From positions 62,001-126,000 of the forward strand of contig NZ_AORY01000004.1 in assembly GCF_000382485.1 (NCBI RefSeq): 64,000 bases of DNA, in the 5' to 3' direction. Below the pieces are notes generated by a model. The model was not told where the DNA came from. It did not search any database and worked only from the letters and a program-made list of their open reading frames with translations. Shown piece after piece: positions 24,707-33,235 of this stretch. This DNA is from Sphingomonas sp. Mn802worker. Its GTDB lineage: Bacteria; Pseudomonadota; Alphaproteobacteria; Sphingomonadales; Sphingomonadaceae. Made by a program: the position numbers and the translations under genes. Each line of letters opens with the position of its first letter. Within the stretch, counting starts at the first letter, position 1.

Positions 24707-25189
24707 ATGCTTGCAACGATGGTAATCGGTCTGCTGCTTCAGGCAGGCGCGACGGGCGGCGCGGGTGCTGGCGCGTCCGGTGGGAGTAGCGCGGCATCGG
24801 CCTCGCGGACGGGCAGCTCGGGCGCGAGTGGGCGGGTGTCGCAGCCGCCGATGAACTCGGCGATGCGTCGCGCAGGTAGCGGCAGCATGGCCGGTTGGGC
24901 GCAGACATCCTCGACCGGTGCGGGCAACGCCACACCGACCAACGCGATGACGCTGACCAGTGGCGGCATAAACGGCGGTCCGGCGAGCGGGAGCATGTCG
25001 TCGGTGCGCAGCCAGCAATCCGGTAACGGCGGGCAGAACGGCGGCGCCATGAGCGGTAATGGAACGAGCGGAAGCGGGATGACGACGGGCGCGTCGGGAC
25101 AGCGCAACGGTAACGCTGCCGGCTCAGGTGGCTCGCAGACCAGCTACGATGCCACCGGTATCAGGCAGCAGGGGAGCGGTCCACGCTGA
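24707..25189 (+). CDS. Hypothetical Gly/Ser-rich secreted protein
   Basis: A 160-aa low-complexity ORF, divergent from the cob operon. A short hydrophobic N-terminus (MLATMVIGLLLQAGATGGAG) could be a signal sequence. The rest is dominated by Gly, Ser, Asn, Gln and Thr, with GNGGQNGGAMSGNG-like patches and no recognisable domain. It uses codons unlike its neighbours only because of the Gly/Asn/Gln content. No good Shine-Dalgarno precedes ATG 24707, and a GTG at 24701 is an alternative. It could be a real surface protein or an ORF by chance in GC-rich DNA. Confidence 0.45.
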   Translation: MLATMVIGLLLQAGATGGAGAGASGGSSAASASRTGSSGASGRVSQPPMNSAMRRAGSGSMAGWAQTSSTGAGNATPTNAMTLTSGGINGGPASGSMSSVRSQQSGNGGQNGGAMSGNGTSGSGMTTGASGQRNGNAAGSGGSQTSYDATGIRQQGSGPR

Positions 25190-25336
25190 CCTGCCCGCGG
25201 GTATGTCAACGTAAGTCATAACAAGAGGGACTTGCGGCGTTGCACCTGACCGCTCGCATCGCGAAGCGCATTGATCTTCCAGCTACAACGCTCGGCCAGC
25301 ACTGGACCGCAACGCTCCCGTCGGCGCAGCGATGGC

Positions 25337-26923
25337 TTACCTCTTCGCCGCCTTCGCCTGCGTGTACGCCGATCCGACATCACCTGGTGCCGGTACGGCC
25401 AGTGGCAGCTCTTCCCACCCACCGCCCAGCGCCTTGTAGAGCGACAGCAGGTCACGGCGCAGATTGCCGTTGCTCTCCGCCACCTGATCCTCCGCCGACA
25501 GCACCGACTGCCGCGCGGCGAGCACGTCGCCGAAATCGGTCAGCCCGGCACGCCAGCGCGCCTCGACCGAGCCGACCGCGCGCCGCGCGTCGGTCAGGCC
25601 GGCGACGAGCACCGTACGCCGGTCCTGTTCCGTGCGGATGCGGATGAGCGCATCCTCGGTGTCGCGCAGCGCCAGCAGCACCGTGCGACGGTACTGCGCA
25701 TAGGCCTCGTCGGCGGCAGCCTGCCGGATCGCGACTTGCCCTTTGCGCCGGCCGAAATCGAGCACGGGGAACGTCGCGTTGGCCGCCCCCGTCAGTTGCA
25801 AACTGTCGCCGGTGAACAGGTTGGAGAGCGCGGTCGAGATCAGCTGCGCCATGCCGGTCAGGCTGAACTTCGGGTAGAGGTCGGCGACCGCGACGCCGAT
25901 GTCGGCGGTGGCCGCGGCCAGATTGCGCTCGGCCGCGCGCACGTCGGGGCGGCGGCGCAGCAGCTCGCTCGGCAACCCCGGCGGCACCGCGGGCGGCACC
26001 GACAACGCCGGGCGCGGCCGAGACAATTCGACGATCAGCGCGTCGGGTGTCTGCCCGGTCAGCACCGCGATAGCGTGCATCTGCGCCTTGCCCTCGGCGA
26101 CGATCGGCCCGATCGCCGCCTGCGCGCTGGCAAGTTCGGCGCGCTGGCGTACGTAGTCGCCCTCCGCGATCAACCCCGCCCTGCTGGTGTCGGCGGCGAT
26201 CTTCAGATTGCCTTCCTGCCGCGCGACCTCGTTCCGCGCGATCGCCTCGCGCTCCTGCAAGCTACGCAGTTGCAGATAAGCGTCGGCGGTTTCGGCGACG
26301 AGCGACAGTTGCGCGTCGCGCGCGTTCCACACCGCCGCTTCCGTCCGCGCGCGCGACCCCTCGACCTGGCGCGTCACCCCGCCGAATAGGTCGAGTTCCC
26401 AGCTGGCGTCGAAGCCGGCGGAATAGGTCTGGATCGAGCTGCCGGGCGAGCTGATCCCGCCGCCCGAGCTACCTGACCCGCCGCTGCCAGAACCGCCGCC
26501 ACTCGCACCGCCGCCGGCACCGCCACCCGATCCGCCGCCAAACAGGCTGGCGAGCGAGGCGAGGCCGGCGTTCTTGCTGAAGCGTTGATAGGTGGTGCCC
26601 GCGGTCGCATTGACCTGCGGCAGATAGGCGGCGCGTGCGACGCGTTCCTGCGCGCGCGCCTGCTGGATGCGCGCCACCGCGACGGCGATGTCGGGGCTCT
26701 GCGCCAGCGCGGTTGCGACCAGTCGGTCGAGCTCGGGATCGCGGTACTGGTGCCACCAGCCCGACAGCACCGGTGCGGGCTGCGTGTCGGTCACCGCCTC
26801 GCCGAAGCGGGCGGGGGCGCTCGCCTCGGGCGGGCGGTAATTGGGGCCGACGGTGCACCCGGTCAGCGTCATCGCGGCCATCGCCGCCAGCAGCGCCGGC
26901 GCCCTCATCCTCGCTCGCGTCAC
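25337..26923 (-). CDS. RND/MFS efflux outer-membrane lipoprotein, NodT family
   Basis: TolC-like outer membrane channel (528 aa) completing a tripartite pump. Lipoprotein signal with lipobox LTGC near residue 23 (MTLTGCTVGPNYRPPEA). VGPNYRPP at the mature N-terminus is typical of the NodT/OprM group. Two internal repeats of long helices and strands follow, including TAAEANLAAATADI-like and GLTDFGDVLAARQSVLSAED segments. A Gly/Ser-rich insert of about 40 residues around 120-165 is unusual. The GTG at 26923 overlaps the emrB stop as GTGA; an in-frame ATG at 26908 is the alternative. Confidence 0.92.
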   Translation of the reverse strand: MTRARMRAPALLAAMAAMTLTGCTVGPNYRPPEASAPARFGEAVTDTQPAPVLSGWWHQYRDPELDRLVATALAQSPDIAVAVARIQQARAQERVARAAYLPQVNATAGTTYQRFSKNAGLASLASLFGGGSGGGAGGGASGGGSGSGGSGSSGGGISSPGSSIQTYSAGFDASWELDLFGGVTRQVEGSRARTEAAVWNARDAQLSLVAETADAYLQLRSLQEREAIARNEVARQEGNLKIAADTSRAGLIAEGDYVRQRAELASAQAAIGPIVAEGKAQMHAIAVLTGQTPDALIVELSRPRPALSVPPAVPPGLPSELLRRRPDVRAAERNLAAATADIGVAVADLYPKFSLTGMAQLISTALSNLFTGDSLQLTGAANATFPVLDFGRRKGQVAIRQAAADEAYAQYRRTVLLALRDTEDALIRIRTEQDRRTVLVAGLTDARRAVGSVEARWRAGLTDFGDVLAARQSVLSAEDQVAESNGNLRRDLLSLYKALGGGWEELPLAVPAPGDVGSAYTQAKAAKR

Positions 26924-28494
26924 GCGGCGCCCTCCTTTGCCTTGCCCTGCCGCAGGAAGATCGCGAGCGGCGTCACCAGCAGCACGAAGATCATGAAGCC
27001 GTGGAACACATCGATGTACGAGAGTACCTGCGCCTGCTCGCGCACCTGCTGCATCAATGCCGACAACGTCGTCATGCTCTGGTCCCCGCCCGGGCCGCCC
27101 ACGGTGCGCGAGAGTTGGTTGACGCCCTCGACATAGCTGGGATTCAGCGGGCTCAGCCCCTCGACGATGCGATCCTGATGGTATTGCCCGCGCGAGATCA
27201 GAATCGCTTGCGCGACGCCGATCCCGATGCTGCCGCCGAGGTTACGCGCGACGTTCAGCAGCGCCGACGCGTCGCTGGTCTGGTTAGGCTTCAACCCGAC
27301 ATAGGCGGCGGTGTTGATCGGCACGAACAGGAACGGCAGCCCGACCGCGGAGATCAGCCGCGCGGTAGAGGCTTGCCCGAACGTCAGCTCGCTGTTCCAG
27401 CCCGACATGTACCACAAGGACGCCGCCTGGAGCAGCAGTGCCGGCATCAGCAGGAATCGCGTGTCGACCTTGCCCGTCAGCGTGCCGACCACCGGCATCG
27501 CGACCAGCGTCGCGATCCCGCCGACCGTCAGCGCGAGGCCGGCGCTGGTCGCGTCATAGTTGAACACCTCCTGCAACATCTGCGGGATCAGCGTGGTGGT
27601 GCCGAACAGCACCGCGCCCGTCGTTGTCATGAACAGCAGGGTAATCGCGAAATTGCGGTTGGCGAGCAGCTTCAGATTGACGATCGGATCCTTGCGCGCG
27701 AGCTCCCACCAGACAAGGAAGCCGAGCGAGACGATCACGGTCACTGCCAACCCGAGGATGAAGGTGCTCTCCAGCCACGCATCGCGCTCGCCGCGGTCGA
27801 GGATCAGCTCGAGCCCGCCCAGCCCTAGCACGACCAGCGCGAAGCCGATGTAATCGACGCGCAGGCCGCGCCGCAGCCGCTGGCGGCGTTCCTTTTGCAG
27901 GATCTCGGGCTCGATCACGAACGTGTTCACCAGCAAGAGCGACATGATTCCGATCGGCACGTTGATCAGGAAGATCCAGTGCCATGAGATATTGTCGGTG
28001 ATGATCCCGCCCAGCGTCGGGCCGAGCACTGGGCCGACAACGACAACGACGCCGTAGGCGGCGAAGGCGGCGCCGCGTTTTTCCGGCGGGAATGTATCTG
28101 CCAGGAAGCTCTGTTCGGACGGGGCAAGTCCGCCACCGCCGATCCCCTGCAACACACGCGCGATGATCAGGAACGGCAGGTTGGGCGCGAACCCGCACAT
28201 CAGCGACGACAGCGTGAACAGCGCCACCGAGATCATGTAATAACGCTTTCGCCCGATCACGTCGGACAACCAGCCCGAGATCGGGATTACGATCGCGTTG
28301 GAGACGAGGTAGCTCGTCAGCACCCACGTCGCCTCGTCTCGGCTGGCGGCGAGCCCGCCCGCGATATGATCGAGGCTGACGTTCGCGATCGAGGTGTCGA
28401 GCACCTCCATGAAGGTCGCCAGGCTGATGACGCCGACGATCAGCCACGGATTGCGCTTCCCTGCGGCCGAGCGTTCGTTGCTCCATCCGCTCAT
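26920..28494 (-). CDS. emrB: EmrB-type DHA2 multidrug MFS exporter
   Basis: Inner-membrane proton/drug antiporter (524 aa) with about 14 transmembrane segments, the DHA2 arrangement. Signature segments: SLATFMEVLDTSIANVSLDH in TM1, WVLTSYLVSNAIVIPISGWL and SDVIGRKRYY (motif A), IGGGGLAPSEQSFLADTFPP, and VVVVGPVLGPTLGGIITD (motif C of drug:H+ antiporters). It sits between emrA and nodT; 31 bp separate it from emrA. Substrate unknown. Confidence 0.94.
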   Translation of the reverse strand: MSGWSNERSAAGKRNPWLIVGVISLATFMEVLDTSIANVSLDHIAGGLAASRDEATWVLTSYLVSNAIVIPISGWLSDVIGRKRYYMISVALFTLSSLMCGFAPNLPFLIIARVLQGIGGGGLAPSEQSFLADTFPPEKRGAAFAAYGVVVVVGPVLGPTLGGIITDNISWHWIFLINVPIGIMSLLLVNTFVIEPEILQKERRQRLRRGLRVDYIGFALVVLGLGGLELILDRGERDAWLESTFILGLAVTVIVSLGFLVWWELARKDPIVNLKLLANRNFAITLLFMTTTGAVLFGTTTLIPQMLQEVFNYDATSAGLALTVGGIATLVAMPVVGTLTGKVDTRFLLMPALLLQAASLWYMSGWNSELTFGQASTARLISAVGLPFLFVPINTAAYVGLKPNQTSDASALLNVARNLGGSIGIGVAQAILISRGQYHQDRIVEGLSPLNPSYVEGVNQLSRTVGGPGGDQSMTTLSALMQQVREQAQVLSYIDVFHGFMIFVLLVTPLAIFLRQGKAKEGAA

Positions 28495-28525
28495 CGCGCG
28501 CGCGTGTCCTGCACCGTCCGCCGGA

Positions 28526-29827
28526 TCACGGGCGCACGGTCACGCGCGGCACGACCGACATGCCCGGCCCGATCGCGTAATGCTGCCAATCGTTGTTGTT
28601 GAAGCGGATGCGCACCGGCACGCGCTGCACGACCTTGACGTAATTGCCCGTCGCGTTCTGCGGCGGCAGCAGCGCGAACGCCTGCCCCGCGCCGCGCTGG
28701 ATCGAATCGACATGGCCGGCGAAGTCATGGCCGGGAAAGGCGTCGATGCGGATGCGGACGGGCAGGCCGGCGCGCATCAGCGTCAGCTGCGTTTCCTTGA
28801 AATTGGCGGTGACCCACAGGTCGTCGGGGACGATCGCCATCAACTGCTGCCCCGGCGCGACATAGCTGCCCAGGTTGACCGAACGGTTGACGACCTGTCC
28901 GCTGATCGGTGCGCGGATGACGAGGTGGCGCACGGTGACATCGCTCTGCGCGACGCGCGCTTCGGCCGCGCGGCGCTGCGCGCGTGCCGCCTCGACCCGC
29001 TTGCGCGCGGTCAGCACGTCGGCCTCCGCCGAGCCGATCTGCTGGCGTGCGGCGCGGACCTGCGCCAGCGCGCTGTCGGCCTGCGCGCGCGCCTGATCGA
29101 TCTGCGTCGGGGCGGCGGCGAGCGGATCGAGGCGGCGCAAGTCCGCGTAGCGCTGGTAGTCGCCGGTTGCGCGGCGCGCCTCGGCAAGCGGCACGGTTGC
29201 CTGCGCGCGTGCCTGTCGCACGCTGGCGAGCGCGGCGAGCACGCCGGCCTGGGCCTGGCGGATCTGCGCGTCGGCCTCCGAAATGCCCGCGACTGCCTCG
29301 GCGCGAGTCGCCTGCGCGGAGCCGGGCTCGATCACCGCGAGCAACTGGCCGGCACGAACGTGGCTGTTGTCGCCGCGGTAGACCTGCGTCAGCTGCCCGC
29401 TTTCCTGCGCCGCGATGCGGACGATATGCGCGTCGATGAAGGCGTCGTCGGTCGATTGGAAGCGGCGTGCGTGCAGCCAGTAAAGTACGCCGCCGATGAT
29501 GAGCACGGCCGCCACGACCGCAACCACGATCCAGAAGATCGGACGCTTGTAAAGCGGCGGCTTGCCGTCGTCGTCCTCATCGTCGCTGTTATCCTCATCG
29601 TCGGATGAGTCTTCATCGTCCGACTTGTCGTTGTCCGTGTCGCTTTGATCGTCTTTGTCGGCTTGATCGCCCTTGCCGCGGCGATCCTTCTTCGTATCGC
29701 CGTTCTCGTCCGAACCCTTCGTTTCGTTGTAGTCGTTTTCCGAGGCGTCGTTGCCGCGCGCTTCCCGCTCGTCCTTGCCTTCGTTCGTCGCGCCGCCGTT
29801 GGCTGCGTCGTTGTCGTCTCCGTTCAA
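28526..29827 (-). CDS. emrA: EmrA-type membrane fusion protein with highly acidic N-terminal extension
   Basis: Periplasmic adaptor (433 aa) linking EmrB to the NodT channel. After a single transmembrane helix (IFWIVVAVVAAVLIIGGVLY), the HlyD-family order is standard: DDAFIDAHIVRIAAQESGQL (biotinyl-lipoyl half), a long coiled coil rich in Ala/Gln/Arg, and VIRAPISGQVVNRSVNLGSY, then beta-barrel segments ending in VVPRVTVRP. Unusually, about 75 cytoplasmic residues precede the helix. They are almost wholly Asp, Glu, Lys, Asn, Ser and Gly. The TTG at 29827 has AGGGGG five bases upstream and is preferred; a TTG at 29854 would add nine residues. Confidence 0.88.
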   Translation of the reverse strand: MNGDDNDAANGGATNEGKDEREARGNDASENDYNETKGSDENGDTKKDRRGKGDQADKDDQSDTDNDKSDDEDSSDDEDNSDDEDDDGKPPLYKRPIFWIVVAVVAAVLIIGGVLYWLHARRFQSTDDAFIDAHIVRIAAQESGQLTQVYRGDNSHVRAGQLLAVIEPGSAQATRAEAVAGISEADAQIRQAQAGVLAALASVRQARAQATVPLAEARRATGDYQRYADLRRLDPLAAAPTQIDQARAQADSALAQVRAARQQIGSAEADVLTARKRVEAARAQRRAAEARVAQSDVTVRHLVIRAPISGQVVNRSVNLGSYVAPGQQLMAIVPDDLWVTANFKETQLTLMRAGLPVRIRIDAFPGHDFAGHVDSIQRGAGQAFALLPPQNATGNYVKVVQRVPVRIRFNNNDWQHYAIGPGMSVVPRVTVRP

Positions 29828-29951
29828 GCAAGCCCCCTGGATGCGCGCCAACAAGCCTGCGCGACACGGTGACGGGCAGAACCTGATCTGTGTTGGTCGC
29901 TGAACGCCCGTATGTCGCGGACGTTCCTGACCTGTAACGTTCCGTTGCGCG

Positions 29952-31442
29952 TCAGGCGGGGCAGTATCGCTGCAGGAATTGCTGATGCGGCGGCAGCGTC
30001 TGTACGGTGGCCGCGATCGAGCGGGTGAGGTCGCCGAGCGAGCCCTTCAACGCATCCGCGCCGAGTAGGCTGGCGACGCGGTGATGCGCGCGCGGAGTGA
30101 TGCCCTGACCCAGCATCACCGCAGCCCATGAATCGATCCGGAACAGGTCGTCCTGCCCCTGCCAAGCGGCCGCACTCTCGGCAAACAGTGCGATCCGCTC
30201 CGCCAGCGTGTCGGGGATCGCCATCGCGCGCCGCTCGCGCCAGAACGGCGTGTCGTCGCGCTCGGTCACGACATAGTGCAGGATGATGAAGTCGCGCACG
30301 TGCTCCCACTCGTGCCGCGACTGCGCATTGAAGCGGGTGGCGAGCGCGCTCCAATCGTCGCCACGGAACGGGAACAGTTGGATCAGCCGGATCGCGGCGT
30401 TCATGATCAGGTGGATGCTGGTCGATTCGAGCGGCTCGATGAACCCGCCGGCGAGGCCCAGCGCGATGCAATTGCGGTTCCAGCTGCGGCGGCGCATGCC
30501 CGCAGTGAAGCGCAGCGGGCGCGGCTCGAACAAGGGCGCACCGTCCAGCCCGGCGAGCAGCGTCGCACGTGCCTCGTCGTCGCTCATGTGCGCGCTCGAA
30601 TAAACGATGCCGTTGCCGACGCGCGATTGCAGCGGGATCTGCCAGCGCCAGCCCGCATCGTGCGCGATCGCGCGGGTGTAGGGAACGGGGGCGCGCACCG
30701 TTTCGGTCTGCACCGCCAGCGCGCGGTCCGTTGCGAGCCACTCGCTCCAATCGTCGTAGCCGGTCTTGAGCGCGCCTTCGATCAACAGCGCACGAAAGCC
30801 GGTGCAGTCGATGAACAGGTCGCCCTCGATCCGCGCGCCCGATGCCAGCACCAACGCGGCGATGTCGCCGTCCTCGCCGATTTCGACCTGCTCGATCCGT
30901 CCCTCGACGCGGGTCGCCCCCGCACCCTCCGCCACGCCGCGCAGGAACCGGGCATAGTCGGTCGCGTTGAGGTGATAAGCGTAAGCGAGCGATCCTTGTG
31001 CATCGAGCCCGAATCGGCCCGCGGCTGCGGCCTGCTGCTCGAGCGAATAGTCGCCGTACGCGCCTGCGATGCCGTGCGCGCGGGCCTGCAGCCAGAAATG
31101 CTGAAAGTCGGCGATCGCGACCGAGCGGCCGACCTGTCCGAACGGATGGAAATAGGCGTCGCCCTGCCGGCGCCAGTTCTCGAACGAGATGCCGAGTTTG
31201 AACGTCGCCTGCGTGTCGCGCATGAACGCGGCCTCATCGACGCCGATGAAGGCGTGGAAGCCGCGCGCGGTCGGGATCGTCGACTCACCGACGCCGACGG
31301 TGCCGATCTCGTCCGACTCGACCAGCGTCACCTCGATCAGCGACCCCAGCTGCCGCGTGAGTGCAGCGGCGGCGATCCACCCCGCGGTGCCGCCGCCGGC
31401 GATCACGACGCGGGTAGGCTGCGGCGTGTCGGTGTCGGTCAT
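29952..31442 (-). CDS. Flavin-dependent (tryptophan-type) halogenase
   Basis: FADH2-dependent halogenase of the PrnA/BrvH superfamily (496 aa). FAD-binding GGGTAGWIAAAAL at residues 16-28; conserved K82 in ATFKLGISFENW, matching the lysine that forms or guides HOX; the diagnostic WxWxIP in GWRWQIP (W265, W267); and GFIEPLESTSIHL with the family's active-site glutamate. All key residues are present, so an active enzyme is likely. Sphingomonad and caulobacter halogenases beside TonB receptors are reported to brominate indoles in vitro, but their physiological substrate is unknown. It overlaps the cupin gene by 4 bp (ATGA). Confidence 0.92.
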   Translation of the reverse strand: MTDTDTPQPTRVVIAGGGTAGWIAAAALTRQLGSLIEVTLVESDEIGTVGVGESTIPTARGFHAFIGVDEAAFMRDTQATFKLGISFENWRRQGDAYFHPFGQVGRSVAIADFQHFWLQARAHGIAGAYGDYSLEQQAAAAGRFGLDAQGSLAYAYHLNATDYARFLRGVAEGAGATRVEGRIEQVEIGEDGDIAALVLASGARIEGDLFIDCTGFRALLIEGALKTGYDDWSEWLATDRALAVQTETVRAPVPYTRAIAHDAGWRWQIPLQSRVGNGIVYSSAHMSDDEARATLLAGLDGAPLFEPRPLRFTAGMRRRSWNRNCIALGLAGGFIEPLESTSIHLIMNAAIRLIQLFPFRGDDWSALATRFNAQSRHEWEHVRDFIILHYVVTERDDTPFWRERRAMAIPDTLAERIALFAESAAAWQGQDDLFRIDSWAAVMLGQGITPRAHHRVASLLGADALKGSLGDLTRSIAATVQTLPPHQQFLQRYCPA

Positions 31443-32470
31443 CGGTTCAATCGTCCGAGCAAATAGGCGCGCAGCTGCCGCGCCATGCCTTCGTTCATCG
31501 GCGCAAGCGGCCCGCGTGCGCCCGCGGGCAGGTGCGCCGCGACTTCAGCCGTGTCGCCGAAGATGTAATGGTCGAACATCGCGCGCCATGCTGCCTTTTC
31601 CTGCGCCGGCCGGTCGCGCAGCGAGAGAAACGCGTGGAGCATCGTGTCCATCGGCGTGTCCATGAACGCAGGGACGACGTTCCACCAGTAGTTCACCAGC
31701 ACGTTGAACGCGTCGAGCGCCTCGACATGGTGCCACCAGAGCGCGGGGTAGACGAGCACGTCGCCGGGTGCGAGTTCAGCCACCTGTCCCGCTGCGACCG
31801 CGTCGGCGAAGCGAGGAAAACGTGTGAAGTCGGGCGCGGCGAAATCGACCATGCTAACGACCTGTCCGCCGGGCGTCGGCGCGAGCGGCCCGGCGTAGAG
31901 GTTGGCGATCTGCTCGGGCGGGAACAAGGTGAAGCGACGGTGCCCGACCGCGCACACGGCGGCGTTGTTTGACTGATCGTAATGCGCCGAGGCGATCGTG
32001 CGGTTGCCGATCCAAATGCTGGCGAGCGGGGCGTGGCGCGCGAACGTGTCACCTACGGTCGCCAGTTCGTTCTCGCGCCGGAAGTCGGGCAGGTAGGTGT
32101 CGAGGTCGGTCGAGCCGAGATACAGCGACGGCGCGTCATCGCCCGTCTGTGTCAGCACCCGATCAAGGAACCTCGCCAGCGTCATCTGCTCGGCGGCGAA
32201 GTTCATCGCGGTGGCCGTATCGTCGTAATGGAAGCGGCCGTGGATCGCGGGCGCGCCGACGTAACCGGTCACGCTACGTCCCGCGTCGAACCGCCGCAGA
32301 TAGTCCGCCGCCTGCATGGGTGACGTGAGCCCCGCTTGAACCAGCGGCCAGTCGGCGGCGTACCCGCGAACGATCACGGGCTCGTTCAGCACAATCAGTG
32401 CGTCGAGGTCGAGCCGCTCGCCCGCCTCAACCTCGCGCACCGCGCGCGTCACGCGCAAGGCATCACCCAT
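31439..32470 (-). CDS. Cupin-like (JmjC-type) Fe(II)/2-oxoglutarate oxygenase
   Basis: Cupin_8/JmjC-fold protein (343 aa). Metal ligands are visible as H163 and D165 in SAHYDQSNNAAV, and H247/H248 in YPALWWHHVEAL. RRFTLFPPEQIANLY supplies the usual 2-oxoglutarate-binding region. Members near TonB receptors and halogenases are common in sphingomonads, caulobacters and xanthomonads, and they probably hydroxylate a peptide or sugar-linked substrate. The start overlaps the sapC stop; ATG 32470 was chosen over a GTG three bases upstream. Confidence 0.85.
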   Translation of the reverse strand: MGDALRVTRAVREVEAGERLDLDALIVLNEPVIVRGYAADWPLVQAGLTSPMQAADYLRRFDAGRSVTGYVGAPAIHGRFHYDDTATAMNFAAEQMTLARFLDRVLTQTGDDAPSLYLGSTDLDTYLPDFRRENELATVGDTFARHAPLASIWIGNRTIASAHYDQSNNAAVCAVGHRRFTLFPPEQIANLYAGPLAPTPGGQVVSMVDFAAPDFTRFPRFADAVAAGQVAELAPGDVLVYPALWWHHVEALDAFNVLVNYWWNVVPAFMDTPMDTMLHAFLSLRDRPAQEKAAWRAMFDHYIFGDTAEVAAHLPAGARGPLAPMNEGMARQLRAYLLGRLNR

Positions 32471-33164
32471 CACGCTCGGCGATCAGCTTGCGGTCAATCA
32501 GATGCCGTATGTTGCCAAGCGACGAGGCGACCCAAATCGCGGTCCGCAGATGATCGCGCGCGTGCAGACGTTGCAGCGTCGCGCCGTCGAGCGCTGCCAG
32601 CCGCTCGCCGTCGATTGTCCAGTGATCAGGCAGATTGTAGCGTCGACCCTCCGCCACCTCAAGCTGCAGCGTCGCCGGTGTCAGCAACCCGGCATCCGAC
32701 CATGCGGCGTATAGCGCCTGTTCGTCCTGCAACCCGGTGTAGATGCGCTGGAGCATTGCCGAAACGTGATCGAGCAATGGCGCATTGCCGCCATGTTCGC
32801 GGAAGACCGGCATTCCGCCTGCATCGATGCGCGGATGATCGTCCTCGACATGGATCATCGGTTCGCCGCTCGCGTCGACACCGATCGAGAAGGGGCCGCG
32901 CGCGCGTGTCGCTGGGACATAGCGTGCATCCCAGCGCTCGCCGTCAAGGAACAGGTTTTCGTCCGCATCGAGCCCGAGCAGCACGGTGGCGAGGAACTGC
33001 CCGGCATCGTCGCGACGCAGCAGGATGGCATAATCGCGTTGCAGTTCCTCGAACTCGGCCGGGAACACGCGGGTCTGGTTGATCGCATCGCCGTAGCGCG
33101 CGTGGTGACCGACCGCGACGCGCAGGTCGCGGTGGTCGACATTGTTAAGCAGAACGGCGGGCAT
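32463..33164 (-). CDS. SapC-family protein
   Basis: A 233-aa soluble protein of the SapC family, named after a gene of the Campylobacter S-layer locus. Conserved blocks: HARYGDAINQTRVFPAEFEELQRDYAILL, NLFLDGERWDARYVPA and GPFSIGV, then LTPATLQLEV and YNLPDHWTIDGERLAAL. Its biochemical function is not known. In this order (TonB receptor, SapC, cupin, halogenase) it is part of a recurring locus in sugar-eating alphaproteobacteria and xanthomonads. A strong hairpin separates it from the receptor. Confidence 0.88.
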   Translation of the reverse strand: MPAVLLNNVDHRDLRVAVGHHARYGDAINQTRVFPAEFEELQRDYAILLRRDDAGQFLATVLLGLDADENLFLDGERWDARYVPATRARGPFSIGVDASGEPMIHVEDDHPRIDAGGMPVFREHGGNAPLLDHVSAMLQRIYTGLQDEQALYAAWSDAGLLTPATLQLEVAEGRRYNLPDHWTIDGERLAALDGATLQRLHARDHLRTAIWVASSLGNIRHLIDRKLIAERDG

Positions 33165-33195
33165 GATGCTTCTTATCCGATCGCCATCCGACTGA

Positions 33196-33223
33196 ACAAG
33201 GCCGCCGGTGTCAGCGGCCTTGT
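33196..33223 (-). terminator. Hairpin between TonB receptor and sapC
   Basis: ACAAGGCCGC pairs perfectly with GCGGCCTTGT over 10 bp around an 8-nt loop. There is no U-tract on the minus strand, so it is probably a partial terminator or processing/stability stem. It would lower expression of sapC-cupin-halogenase relative to the receptor, 13 nt after its stop codon. Confidence 0.6.
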
Positions 33224-33235
33224 CCGTAGTCGCGA

